Below the pieces are notes generated by a model. It was not told the DNA's origin. It was given only the letters and a program-made list of their open reading frames with translations, and did not search any database. From Desulfomonile tiedjei (GTDB lineage Bacteria; Desulfobacterota; Desulfomonilia; Desulfomonilales; Desulfomonilaceae), in contig JACRDG010000048.1 of the NCBI GenBank assembly GCA_016218715.1, positions 124,001-188,000 of the forward strand: a stretch of 64,000 bases of DNA, in the 5' to 3' direction. Position numbers and translations under genes: made by a program. Positions 19,171 to 28,379 of the stretch are shown here, one piece after another (positions within the stretch are counted from its first letter, which is position 1; each line of letters opens with the position of its first letter).

Positions 19171-20394
19171 ATGGAAGAATTTAGACGAATCAAACGGCTC
19201 CCCCCTTACGTGTTTCAACTGGTGAACCAGCTGAAGATGAAACTGAGACATGAGGGTGAGGACATCATCGACCTGGGAATGGGCAATCCTGACATTCCCA
19301 CCCCCCAGCACATCGTCAACAAGGTGATCGAGGCGGTTCAGAATCCCCGCAACCACAGGTACAGCGCGTCCATGGGAATTCCCAAGCTGCGCCTGGCCTT
19401 TGCCGACTGGTGGAAGAGACGCTACGACGTGGATCTGGACCCGGACACCGAGGTGGTGGCGACGATGGGCGCGAAGGATGCGCTGGCCCACCTCGTTTTG
19501 GCGACGATAACCCCCGGTGATGTGGTGTTCGTCCCTTCCCCCACCTATCCGATCCATCCGTATTCGGTGGTGATCGCAGGAGGGGATCTGAGGCATGTTC
19601 CCATCAGGCCGGAAAGCGATTTCTTCGAGGACCTGAAAGCTGCGGCGCGTCTGACCTGGCCGCTCCCCAAGATGCTCATTCTGTCGTTTCCTCATAATCC
19701 GACCACCATGGTGGTGGACGAGGACTTCTTCAAACGACTGGTCGATTTCGCACTCGAATACAAGATCATGATCATCCATGACTTTGCGTACGCGGATTTA
19801 ACCTTTGACGGGTACCGTGCGCCGAGCTTTCTTGCCGTCCCTGGAGCGAAGGAGGTTGGCGTCGAGGTCTTTTCCATGTCCAAGAGCTATTCCATGGCCG
19901 GTTGGCGGGTTGGATGCGCCGCAGGCAATCCCCAGATGATCGAAGCGTTACGGAGGCTGAAGAGCTATATCGACTACGGTATCTTCCAACCGCTTCAAAT
20001 AGCCTCCATCATTGCGCTCAACGACGACCAGACGTGTGTCCAGGATATCGTCAACGAATACAAGGACCGCCGGGATGCGCTCTGTTCAGGGCTCGCTGAT
20101 TGCGGGTGGAACGTGGCCCCCCCCAAAGGGACGATGTTCGTATGGGCGAAGATCCCTGAAGAATTCTCGCACATGAAATCGCTGGAGTTCTCCCAGTTCA
20201 TGACCGAACAGGCCAAGGTCGCGGTAAGCCCGGGCATCGGCTTCGGGCCGTTCGGCGACGAGTACGTGAGGTTTGCGCTGGTAGAGAACAGGATGCGGAT
20301 CAACCAGGCAATCCGGGGCATCAGGCATCTGATGACGAAAGGGGAGACGAAGCACAAAACCGATGATGAGATGATTCGCTCTGCCGTCGTCTGA
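19171..20394 (+). CDS. Class I/II aminotransferase (AlaC / LL-DAP aminotransferase-like)
   Basis: 407-residue fold-type I PLP enzyme. [13 protein letters not shown] near residue 38, SFPHNPTT around 175, [10 protein letters not shown] around 210, and [14 protein letters not shown] (PLP Lys) around 235. This sequence type usually carries out alanine-pyruvate/glutamate transamination and often precedes homoserine dehydrogenase in Deltaproteobacteria. LL-diaminopimelate aminotransferase is the main alternative. The SD GGGAGGTTGAC lies in the end of the preceding frame. hom follows after 220 nt that hold a repeat. Confidence 0.85.
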   Translation: MEEFRRIKRLPPYVFQLVNQLKMKLRHEGEDIIDLGMGNPDIPTPQHIVNKVIEAVQNPRNHRYSASMGIPKLRLAFADWWKRRYDVDLDPDTEVVATMGAKDALAHLVLATITPGDVVFVPSPTYPIHPYSVVIAGGDLRHVPIRPESDFFEDLKAAARLTWPLPKMLILSFPHNPTTMVVDEDFFKRLVDFALEYKIMIIHDFAYADLTFDGYRAPSFLAVPGAKEVGVEVFSMSKSYSMAGWRVGCAAGNPQMIEALRRLKSYIDYGIFQPLQIASIIALNDDQTCVQDIVNEYKDRRDALCSGLADCGWNVAPPKGTMFVWAKIPEEFSHMKSLEFSQFMTEQAKVAVSPGIGFGPFGDEYVRFALVENRMRINQAIRGIRHLMTKGETKHKTDDEMIRSAVV

Positions 20395-20474
20395 GTGCCG
20401 GATTTCCTCGGTACGGTCCCGGATTTCTGTGGCACGCGGCTTGCCTTCATCACCGTGGCATCCCCGGGTGTATG

Positions 20475-20503
20475 GGTGGGACAGGCATCTTGCCTGTCCC
20501 ACC
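20475..20503. repeat. Palindrome of family A between aminotransferase gene and hom
   Basis: GGTGGGACAGGCA, loop TCT, TGCCTGTCCCACC: perfect 13-bp arms. Identical in core to the palindrome at 15706-15724. It may terminate or attenuate transcription between the two genes. Confidence 0.8.
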
Positions 20504-20614
20504 GTACTCTCCGAGACGCGTGACCGAACTTGCCCAGAGGTGTACTAGGGTCACTGCGCTCATCAACGAGACAATGCGCCGCGGCGTTGCCGCGCAGAAA
20601 CATGGTGACTTCGT

Positions 20615-21931
20615 ATGAAAGAAATTTCCATCGGACTGATAGGATTCGGCATAGTCGGTTCCGGTGTAGTAAAGATCCTTGAGGAGAATCGAGACCTTCT
20701 GGAAGCCAGAGTCGGGATACCGCTCCGCGTGAAGGCCATAGCGGATCTCGACATCCAGACGGATCGTGGCGTGAAGGTCGACCGTGCCGTGCTGACTACA
20801 GATGCTCGCCAGGTCCTGGAGGACCCGGAGATCTCCATTGTCGTGGAGCTAATCGGAGGGTACGAGCCCGCGCGAACCTTTATCCTGCAAGCGCTCGGTC
20901 ATGGCAAGATGGTGGTGACCGCGAACAAGGCGCTTCTCGCGGAGAGCGGGGATGAGATCTTCCGCGCTGCGCATCAATCGGGCGTCGATGTCGGGTTCGA
21001 GGCCGCGGTCGCAGGCGGCATACCGATCCTGCGATCTCTCAGGGAGGGGCTGGTAGCCAATCGTTTCGATAAGGTGATGGCCATACTCAACGGCACCTGC
21101 AACTTCATCCTGACGTCAATGTACGATAATCCCGGCGTCTCTTTTTCCGACGTCCTGAGACAGGCCCAAGAAATGGGCTACGCCGAGGCTGACCCGAGCC
21201 TGGATGTGGACGGCATAGACTCGGCCCACAAGCTGGTCCTGGTTCTGGGCATGACCCACGGGATTCGCGTGCGAGTGAGCGATCTCTGTGTGGAAGGGAT
21301 TCGCGGCATTACGTCGTTCGACGTGAAGATGGCCAAGGAGTTCGCGTACAAGATCAAGCTGTTGGCGCTTATTATCAGCCGTGGGGACATGGTCGAAGCG
21401 CGGGTGCATCCCACGATGATTCCACAGCATCATCCGCTGGCTACAGTTGATGGTGTCTTCAATGGTATCTATCTCAAAGGGAACATGGTGGGCGAACAGC
21501 TCTTCTACGGACGCGGAGCAGGAAGAGAGCCTACTGCTTCCGCGGTCATTGGTGACATTGTCGAATGCGCCCGAAACGCGGCTCAGGGACGCGGCGGCCT
21601 GGTACCACCCCTCGGTTACCCGGAGGACTGGACCGCACCCGTCCGCGTCATGGATATGAACGCGGTCTCGACCAACTATTACCTGCGGGTGCAGGCCAAG
21701 GATCGGCCGGGGGTGCTCTCGAAGATATCCGGCATCATGGCGGATCACTGCATCAGCATCCATTCCGTGGTCCAGAAGGGCCGGGATGCATCCGGGAGCG
21801 TGCCCGTGGTGTTCATCACCCACCGGGCCACGGAAGCCGACATCCAGGCAGCGAGCACGAAGATAGGCGAACTGGACGTCGTTGACGGGAGACCGACCAT
21901 TTTGCGCATAGAGGATGAAACGCTGGACTGA
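20615..21931 (+). CDS. hom: Homoserine dehydrogenase
   Basis: 438 residues. Reduces aspartate semialdehyde to homoserine for threonine and methionine. GLIGFGIVGSGVV (NADP loop) at the N-terminus, VTANKALLAE near 100, GGIPILRSLREG near 140, LNGTCNFILT near 165 and YAEADPSLDVDGIDSAHKLV near 185. The C-terminal ACT domain (YYLRVQAKDRPGVLSKIS from about 350) is the usual feedback-inhibition module. Full-length. First gene of hom-thrC-iPGM. Confidence 0.95.
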   Translation: MKEISIGLIGFGIVGSGVVKILEENRDLLEARVGIPLRVKAIADLDIQTDRGVKVDRAVLTTDARQVLEDPEISIVVELIGGYEPARTFILQALGHGKMVVTANKALLAESGDEIFRAAHQSGVDVGFEAAVAGGIPILRSLREGLVANRFDKVMAILNGTCNFILTSMYDNPGVSFSDVLRQAQEMGYAEADPSLDVDGIDSAHKLVLVLGMTHGIRVRVSDLCVEGIRGITSFDVKMAKEFAYKIKLLALIISRGDMVEARVHPTMIPQHHPLATVDGVFNGIYLKGNMVGEQLFYGRGAGREPTASAVIGDIVECARNAAQGRGGLVPPLGYPEDWTAPVRVMDMNAVSTNYYLRVQAKDRPGVLSKISGIMADHCISIHSVVQKGRDASGSVPVVFITHRATEADIQAASTKIGELDVVDGRPTILRIEDETLD

Positions 21932-21994
21932 TTTTCGCCCCGCGGGTGAGGCCGATTGGAGCGGCCCCGCAAGGGCATACAAGGGAGAATAGCG

Positions 21995-23047
21995 ATGTGG
22001 AAGGGCGTGATCAGGGCATATCCTGATTTCTATCACTTTGCAGATGAACGACATGTGGTGACGATTCTCGAGGGGAACACCCCTCTCATTCCAGCGCCCA
22101 GGCTGGCAGCGAAGATCAATCCCGACATCTCGCTCTTCCTGAAGTACGAGGGGCTCAATCCCACCGCGTCCTTCAAGGACCGTGGCATGACATTGGCGGT
22201 TTCCAGGGCAGTCGAGGCGGGGTCTCGCTCGGTCATATGCGCGTCCACGGGTAATACGTCTGCATCGGCCGCGGCGTACGCGGCACGGGCTGGGCTGAAG
22301 GCAGTGGTGGTGATTCCCGAGGGAAAGATCGCACTGGGAAAGCTCGCTCAGGCGATGATACAGGGCGCGGTGGTGGTGAAGATCCTCGGGAATTTCGATG
22401 AAGCGCTCACCGTGGTGCGCAAAATCTCCGACGAGTATCCCGTAACCCTCGTGAATTCGCTGAATCCCCATCGCATCGACGGCCAGCGGTCGGCCGCGTT
22501 TGAGGTTTGCGACGTCCTCGGAGAGCCTCCGGAATACCATATGCTGCCGGTGGGCAATGCGGGAAACATCACAGCGTACTGGGCTGGGTACAAGGCGTAC
22601 CGTGACGCGGGCAAGATCAAGACGCTCCCCAAAATGTGGGGGTTTCAGGCTGAAGGCGCGGCCCCCATCGTACGGGGGCATGTCGTGGAGAAGCCTGAGA
22701 CGGTCGCAACCGCGATCCGCATCGGAAACCCCGCGTCCTGGAAAAAGGCAGAGGCAGCGCGGGATGAGTCCGGCGGGCTCATCGACATGGTTACGGATCA
22801 AGAGATTCTCGATGCGTATCAGATGGTCGCTTCCACCGAAGGGGTCTTCTGCGAACCGGCGTCCGCGGCTTCTCTCGCAGGACTGGTGAAAAAGACCAGA
22901 CAAGGATTGGTGGAGAAGGGATCACGCGTTGTCTGCACGCTCACGGGGCATGGTCTGAAAGACCCGGACAATGCGATCAAGGTGTCGGCCGAACCTATAA
23001 CGTGCGAAGCGGAAATGAAGAAGGTGTTGAATGTCCTCGGATTCTGA
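21995..23047 (+). CDS. thrC: Threonine synthase
   Basis: 350-residue PLP enzyme converting O-phosphohomoserine to threonine. LEGNTPLIPAPRLA, NPTASFKDRGM with the PLP Lys near residue 60, CASTGNTSASAAAYAARAG and PVGNAGNITAYW. Compact class-2 size. The ATG at 21995 follows AAGGGAGAATAGCG; an in-frame ATG at 21956 lacks an SD. It overlaps the following gene by 17 bases, so the two products are probably made in step. Confidence 0.95.
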   Translation: MWKGVIRAYPDFYHFADERHVVTILEGNTPLIPAPRLAAKINPDISLFLKYEGLNPTASFKDRGMTLAVSRAVEAGSRSVICASTGNTSASAAAYAARAGLKAVVVIPEGKIALGKLAQAMIQGAVVVKILGNFDEALTVVRKISDEYPVTLVNSLNPHRIDGQRSAAFEVCDVLGEPPEYHMLPVGNAGNITAYWAGYKAYRDAGKIKTLPKMWGFQAEGAAPIVRGHVVEKPETVATAIRIGNPASWKKAEAARDESGGLIDMVTDQEILDAYQMVASTEGVFCEPASAASLAGLVKKTRQGLVEKGSRVVCTLTGHGLKDPDNAIKVSAEPITCEAEMKKVLNVLGF

Positions 23048-24263
23048 AACCAAATACGTGATTCTCGTGCCCGACGGCATGGCCGATTCGCTTGCCGCGG
23101 AGGTAGCAGAGGGGTCCCCCCTCAAGGTTGCGCGAACCCCCTGGATGGACAAGGTCGCATCCGCGGGGACGATCGGCCTCACCCGGACGGTCCCGACCGG
23201 CATGGAAGCGGGGAGCGACGTGGCCAACCTTTCCATCATGGGGTATTCGCCCGCGAAGGTTTACTCGGGCAGAGCGCCGTTCGAGGCTGCCTCGATGGGA
23301 GTGTACCTCGAGGAAGACGATCTCGCGTTCCGGTTGAACCTCGTGACGCTGGAGCGCAATTTCACCATCATGGCGGACCACAGCTCGGACCACATCTCCA
23401 CACAGGAAGCCCACGCGTTGATCGGCGCGGTCGAGCCGATCATAGATAGGTTGGGGCTTTTCGTGTATCCCGGTATCTCATACCGGAACCTGATGGTCTG
23501 GAAGGGCGGACCCGACGGACTCGTGACGCACCCGCCGCACGATTTTCCCGGAGAGCTGCTCGCCGGCCGATTGCCGTCGGGGCAAGGCGCGGACGTGCTG
23601 CTCCGCATCATTATACAGTCGTGGAAGATCCTGGAGAATCATCCGGTGAACCAGCGAAGGGTCACCCGATGCCAGGGACCCGGCAACTCGGTATGGCCGT
23701 GGGGACAAGGACGACGCCCGAAGATACAGACGCTCACCGAGCGGTTCGGGGTAACGGGCACCGTGGTGGCGGCCGTGGACCTGGTTCGGGGAATCGGCAA
23801 GTACGCGGGGCTCGATGTCGTGGACGTTGCGGGGGCCACCGGTTACCTGGACACGAATTATCAGGGCAAGGTGGAAGCCGCGCTGAGCGCACTCGAGACG
23901 CAGAACCTCGCGTTCCTGCATGTGGAGGCTCCCGACGAGGCAGGCCATTCCGGCCAGATGGACCTTAAGGTCAAGGCCATCGAGGACTTCGACGAGAAGA
24001 TCGTCGGGCCGGTGCTGAAAGGCCTGGAGAAATTCCCTCAATGGCGGATGCTCATCATGCCGGATCATTGCACTCCCATCGCGACGCGGAAACACTCCGT
24101 CGAGCCGGTTCCCTTCGCGCTCCTCGATTCGGGCCAGTGGAGCGAGGCCGCGAAGTCCCCGTCGCGGACGTTCTCGGAAAAGGACGCGGTCGCGGCCGGC
24201 CGACTGGTGGACGAAGCCTCAACCATGATGGAGTTCCTCCTGGGCGTGCAAAACCTGCAGTGA
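23031..24263 (+). CDS. iPGM-like enzyme, proposed homoserine kinase
   Basis: 410 residues, alkaline-phosphatase-like metalloenzyme related to archaeal cofactor-independent phosphoglycerate mutase. VPDGMAD at the N-terminus, TGMEAGSDVANLSIMGY near residue 65 (nucleophile Ser, metal Asp), HVEAPDEAGHSGQMDLK near 310, MPDHCTPIATRKHS near 345. This subfamily is annotated as a proposed homoserine kinase because it replaces thrB in threonine operons, and here it overlaps thrC between no other candidates. AAGAAGGTG precedes the ATG. A genuine phosphoglycerate mutase role is the alternative. Confidence 0.82.
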   Translation: MSSDSETKYVILVPDGMADSLAAEVAEGSPLKVARTPWMDKVASAGTIGLTRTVPTGMEAGSDVANLSIMGYSPAKVYSGRAPFEAASMGVYLEEDDLAFRLNLVTLERNFTIMADHSSDHISTQEAHALIGAVEPIIDRLGLFVYPGISYRNLMVWKGGPDGLVTHPPHDFPGELLAGRLPSGQGADVLLRIIIQSWKILENHPVNQRRVTRCQGPGNSVWPWGQGRRPKIQTLTERFGVTGTVVAAVDLVRGIGKYAGLDVVDVAGATGYLDTNYQGKVEAALSALETQNLAFLHVEAPDEAGHSGQMDLKVKAIEDFDEKIVGPVLKGLEKFPQWRMLIMPDHCTPIATRKHSVEPVPFALLDSGQWSEAAKSPSRTFSEKDAVAAGRLVDEASTMMEFLLGVQNLQ

Positions 24264-24627
24264 CTGTGACTCTGAGCCAGGAGATGCGTCTATCGACCCC
24301 GGATTTCAGCCAGGCCGATCCATTGCGCGCGTGACAAAATTCCTGATCGAAATGGACCCGCAGGGCGGGAGTCTGTCCCGAGACCAAGACTATGGGACAG
24401 CTCCGCTCATCGCGGGATCGCGTCTGATTTCTCGATATTCAGCCGAGACGCCTGTCCCACCAGAACTCCCCGACAGTTGATTTCGCACTTACGCAAAAGA
24501 GCACCAAGGATGTCACCTCTTTGAAAGCTCATGGGTCTGCTGTCATGTTTGCTGCCGATTGGAGACTAATGGTTTGGCTGCTACGAGGTCGTGCCAAATC
24601 TCGGTCTTTCCTGGGGGAGTTAGGAAA
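24264..24627. other. Intergenic region with family-A half element
   Basis: No gene recognised. Around 24437-24460 lies GAGACGCCTGTCCCACCAGAA, half of the family-A palindrome, without its partner arm. Confidence 0.4.
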
Positions 24628-24987
24628 ATGAACAGGATTCTTTCTCTGGTTCTCGTCGGTCTGTTTCTGACGGTCGGCATGGCGTCCCATGCCTGTGCCG
24701 GAGGATTAGGGAAACTTCTGTCGGTTCTGGTGAGCGGGGCAATGAAATCGACGCCCGCGGTGACGTCAACTGGGGCAAAAGCTGTGCCTGCCTTCACGAA
24801 GACTGCCGTAACGGTCGCTCCTGCGGTAGGCAGAACTGCAGCCGGGGCAGGCAGGACTGCGCGAACGGCCACAACCGGCGTTACGCAGAGCGCAAGCCCT
24901 GACATAGGCTCGCACGTGGCTGCCGGAGTGCTCATGAACACCATGCGAAACGACCGTGACAAAGACAAACGATATCCGCTCCAATAG
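24628..24987 (+). CDS. Secreted Thr/Ala-rich small protein
   Basis: 119 residues with a typical signal peptide (MNRILSLVLVGLFLTVGMAS, then HACA, cleavage before GG). The mature part is low complexity in Ala, Thr and Val (TPAVTSTGAKAVPAFTKTAV) and ends in a charged tail (MRNDRDKDKRYPLQ). The ATG at 24628 is preceded by GGGGGAGTTAGGAAA. No known family; probably periplasmic. Confidence 0.6.
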   Translation: MNRILSLVLVGLFLTVGMASHACAGGLGKLLSVLVSGAMKSTPAVTSTGAKAVPAFTKTAVTVAPAVGRTAAGAGRTARTATTGVTQSASPDIGSHVAAGVLMNTMRNDRDKDKRYPLQ

Positions 24988-25335
24988 GGCTGATACCGAT
25001 GCGCGATCAAGGAAGTGGTACCGCAGACGGGCGCTCCTGGGAGATCTCCGGAGCGCAGTTAGGCGGTGCCGTCCGTAGCGGAGGAGACCTCCCAGGAAAA
25101 GCCCGCAGTAGGCTCCTCGAAAATCACCTGTTTGAAAGCGCATCGGCATGAAACACTACAACAAACATCAGTTCGCCCTCTCGTGGACCCGGAGTGGTGG
25201 GGTAGTCAAGTCTTTTCGGGCAGGGGGCCACGAAGGACAACGCTCTCGCTGAGTGACCTTGCTCCCGGCTGACGTCCGGTGCTATGATCGTGTTTCCGTT
25301 GAGGGAACCGTTCAGATCCTCAGGAGAGGCAATCA
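24988..25335. other. Intergenic region with a GC hairpin
   Basis: GCGCTCC and GGAGCGC around 25029-25055 can pair over a 12-nt loop, with no T run after it. No gene or clear promoter otherwise. Confidence 0.35.
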
Positions 25336-28215
25336 TTGGGCATGGACAAAGCACCTCGACCAGCTATTTCGAACGTCTTGTGCCTCATCTTCTTTGTCTC
25401 GGGCATGTCGGCCCTCATCTTCGAGAATCTCTGGTTTCGTCTCGCGCGTCTCACCTTTGGTAACAGCGTGTGGGCCGGCGCGCTGGTCTTGTCAGGTTTC
25501 ATGGCTGGACTGGCACTCGGCAATGGGCTCGCTGTCCTCTGCCGCGGCTCCAGGATTAAGTTCCCCATTCGATTGTATGCCTTCTTGGAACTCCTCACGG
25601 CAGTGACAGGACTCTCTTTGGTCGTCGGCTTGCCAGTGCTGACTGCGTGGCTTTCACCCTTATTCAGCCGTTTCGAGGAAAGCCCGGCGCTCATCAATCC
25701 TATACGGCTCGGGATATCCTTTTTGCTCATGCTGGTTCCCGCAACCGCCATGGGCATGACGTTGCCATTGCTGGTGAAGAAGCTGTACGAGGGGTCCCCG
25801 TGTTTTGGCACGGTTCTGGGGCGGCTGTACGGCTGGAATACCCTGGGTGCTCTCGTGGGGGCTCTGCTGCCCGATGCCGTGCTGGTCGGCGCTTTCGGCA
25901 TCAAGGGGAGTGGGGTTGCCGCGGCGAGTCTCAATCTGCTGGCTGCTGCAGGGGCCTGGTATCTCTCCCGAACGTACGAGCCGCGGCCAGCGGAGGAGGC
26001 GGGAGGCTTGCCCAAAGCGCCGGCGACCGTCAGGTTCTCCACCACCGCAATGCGGCTTCTGGGTGCGGGTTTTCTGTCCGGTGGTATTCTTCTGGGGTTG
26101 GAGGTGGTCTGGTTTCGTTTTCTGATCCTGTTCTTCAACGCGTACAGCATCGCGTTCGCTATCATGCTTGCCGTGGTTTTGGGAGCTATCGGTCTCGGAG
26201 GTATCATCGCGTCCTTGTGGTTCCGGCTGCGGCCTGAGGCCCATCGCTACCTCGTCCCCGTCGCGTTTCTCGCGGGTGCCACATCCATCGTGGCGTATGC
26301 ACTGTTCGGGCGATTGAGTGGCCTCCTGGCAGAGGCACCCTACCAGTGGACGTATATGCTCTGCCTTTCCTTTCCGCTCATGTTCCCGGTGAGCCTTCTC
26401 TCCGGCATTCTGTTCACGCTGGTGGGGGAAGCGGTTCACGAACAGGTCGGCGGGAGCGTGGAAACAACGGGCCTCCTGACCATGGCCAACACCACTGGCG
26501 CCACTCTGGGATCCGCGCTGGCTGGTTTCGTGTTGCTCCCGAAGATCGGGATGGAGCAATCCTTCTTCTGGTTGACATTGGGCTACGCGGGAGTGGCACT
26601 GCTCAGTCTCCACGGACGGCACGCGTCATCCACGAGGCTCGCACGGTTCGCCAGCCTCACTGCCGCGGTCGCGTTCGGGCTGTCCGTGTGGTGGTTTCCC
26701 TTCGGTTCGATGCAGCAGCACATTCTCTCGGTGGGAAGCAAGGAAGCAGCCGGGAAGTCGAACTGGACGTGCGTGGCAGTGCGTGAAAACTTGACGGAGA
26801 CGAGCCAGTACTGGCAGGAACGATTACTGGAACGACCGCTGTACACGAGACTCTTTACCAACAATCACCCCATGTCTTCCACGAGAGTCGCGACGAAACG
26901 GTACATGAATTTCTTTGTATACTGGCCTGTCGCAGTGCATCCCGACCCGAAGGACGCATTGCTGATCTGCTTCGGCGTCGGCGCCACTGCGAAGGCTCTG
27001 ACCGAAACCAAGGCATTGAAATCTATCGATGTGGTGGACACTTCAAGAAGCATCCTCGCAGATAGCGCACTCATTTTCCCCGAGCCCAAAGATAATCCCT
27101 TGTTCGATCCGAGGGTCAAGGTCCACGTGGAGGACGGCCGTTTCTTCCTGCAAACCACCAACTGTCGCTTCGATATCATTACCGGAGAACCCCCGCCGCC
27201 TCTGAGCGCGGGAGTCGTGGCCCTCTACTCACAGGAATATTTTCAGTTAATTCACGATCGCCTGCGGGACGGTGGGATCGTCACGTACTGGTTGCCGGTT
27301 TGGCAGATCCCGTGGTCTGCCACGAAATCGATTCTGAAGGCGTTCAGCAACGTCTTTGAGGATTGTTCGCTCTGGAATCCCATGGGATTCGAGTGGATGA
27401 TGGTGGGGATTCGCAACCCGGGCGCGCGGACATCCGACGAGCAGTTTTCGGCTCAATGGGGAGATCCTGCTGTAAGTCGGCAGATTGCCGGTGTCGGGTT
27501 TGAAGTCCCCGAGCAGATCGGGGCGACTTTCCTCATGGATGCCGAGGCCTTGCGGGAATGGACCCGAGATGCCCTCCCCATCACGGACAATTATCCCGCG
27601 CGGATTTTCGGCCAGCCGGAAGACTCGTACCTGTACACGTTGAGCGATCTGGAAGAGGTCGCGTTCGGCCACCAACCAGCTCAGAGGTTCTTGGACTCTC
27701 CCCTCATACGAAAACTGTGGCCCGATTCACTCCGGCTCAGAACCATGGACTATTTTCCGTTCCAGGAACTGATCAACGATGCCTTGGCTCATCCAGGCCG
27801 TCCGGATTCCTTGCCGGACATGACCGCGTTGCACACGATACTTACGGAATCGTCTTTACGGTTTCCGGTATTCTTACTTGCCGGCGGTCCCGACATGTTG
27901 GACGCGGATCGCGTCGTGGACACTCTCAATGAAAAAGAGCGGCTCACCACCCCCGGAATTTCTTTCCATTATGGGGTACGGGCACTGGCGGATCGAAATT
28001 TTGCGCTCGCAGCGAAGCATTTTGCGGCGGAACAGGCTAAAGGTTTCCGCGCGAATCTTGTCTTCTATCAGGTGTACTCGCTGTGTATGGCCGGCGAGCA
28101 ACAGAACGCGCAAGTGCTGCTCCGCAACAACACCAAGCTGCTCGTGGAGCGATTCGGCGGAGAGCGAGTGGCGTGGCTGCGCGACACCGTTGGCATGGCC
28201 CCAGCCAGAAATTAG
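25336..28215 (+). CDS. Membrane-bound spermidine-synthase-like protein
   Basis: 959 residues. Residues 1-440 contain about twelve hydrophobic segments (FFVSGMSALIFENLWFRLAR, then repeated pairs) as in the membrane half of fused spermidine synthases. From about 520 a Rossmann methyltransferase-like domain follows (LLICFGVGATAKAL, VHVEDGRFFLQTT, DIITGEPPPPLSAGVVALYS). The Asp pattern of genuine polyamine synthases (GGGDG) is replaced by CFGVGATA, so the reaction is uncertain. A 200-residue helical tail follows. TTG at 25336 is favoured because CAGGAGAGGC lies 9 nt upstream; the ATG at 25342 is the alternative. Confidence 0.75.
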   Translation: MGMDKAPRPAISNVLCLIFFVSGMSALIFENLWFRLARLTFGNSVWAGALVLSGFMAGLALGNGLAVLCRGSRIKFPIRLYAFLELLTAVTGLSLVVGLPVLTAWLSPLFSRFEESPALINPIRLGISFLLMLVPATAMGMTLPLLVKKLYEGSPCFGTVLGRLYGWNTLGALVGALLPDAVLVGAFGIKGSGVAAASLNLLAAAGAWYLSRTYEPRPAEEAGGLPKAPATVRFSTTAMRLLGAGFLSGGILLGLEVVWFRFLILFFNAYSIAFAIMLAVVLGAIGLGGIIASLWFRLRPEAHRYLVPVAFLAGATSIVAYALFGRLSGLLAEAPYQWTYMLCLSFPLMFPVSLLSGILFTLVGEAVHEQVGGSVETTGLLTMANTTGATLGSALAGFVLLPKIGMEQSFFWLTLGYAGVALLSLHGRHASSTRLARFASLTAAVAFGLSVWWFPFGSMQQHILSVGSKEAAGKSNWTCVAVRENLTETSQYWQERLLERPLYTRLFTNNHPMSSTRVATKRYMNFFVYWPVAVHPDPKDALLICFGVGATAKALTETKALKSIDVVDTSRSILADSALIFPEPKDNPLFDPRVKVHVEDGRFFLQTTNCRFDIITGEPPPPLSAGVVALYSQEYFQLIHDRLRDGGIVTYWLPVWQIPWSATKSILKAFSNVFEDCSLWNPMGFEWMMVGIRNPGARTSDEQFSAQWGDPAVSRQIAGVGFEVPEQIGATFLMDAEALREWTRDALPITDNYPARIFGQPEDSYLYTLSDLEEVAFGHQPAQRFLDSPLIRKLWPDSLRLRTMDYFPFQELINDALAHPGRPDSLPDMTALHTILTESSLRFPVFLLAGGPDMLDADRVVDTLNEKERLTTPGISFHYGVRALADRNFALAAKHFAAEQAKGFRANLVFYQVYSLCMAGEQQNAQVLLRNNTKLLVERFGGERVAWLRDTVGMAPARN

Positions 28216-28379
28216 TATCAATGCACCGCCATAGATCCAGAAAAGCGATGAAATCTGCGAGGCGCGGGACTGTCCCACCAAAGTCGGCCTCGAATCTGAC
28301 CTTCGTTTACGCAATCATTTCACGTGCCACCATGTTTGCTCCGGCCTTCTTCCGTCCCTCACGGGGTGGTCGTCGGGCG

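Noticed and set aside
20400-20600. Possible CRISPR or tandem array because of repeated palindromes
   Set aside because: Copies are far apart and not regularly spaced; dispersed repeats instead.
21116-22903. 595-codon minus-strand frame
   Set aside because: Antisense to hom and thrC, which have clear motifs; no domain visible in the reverse frame.
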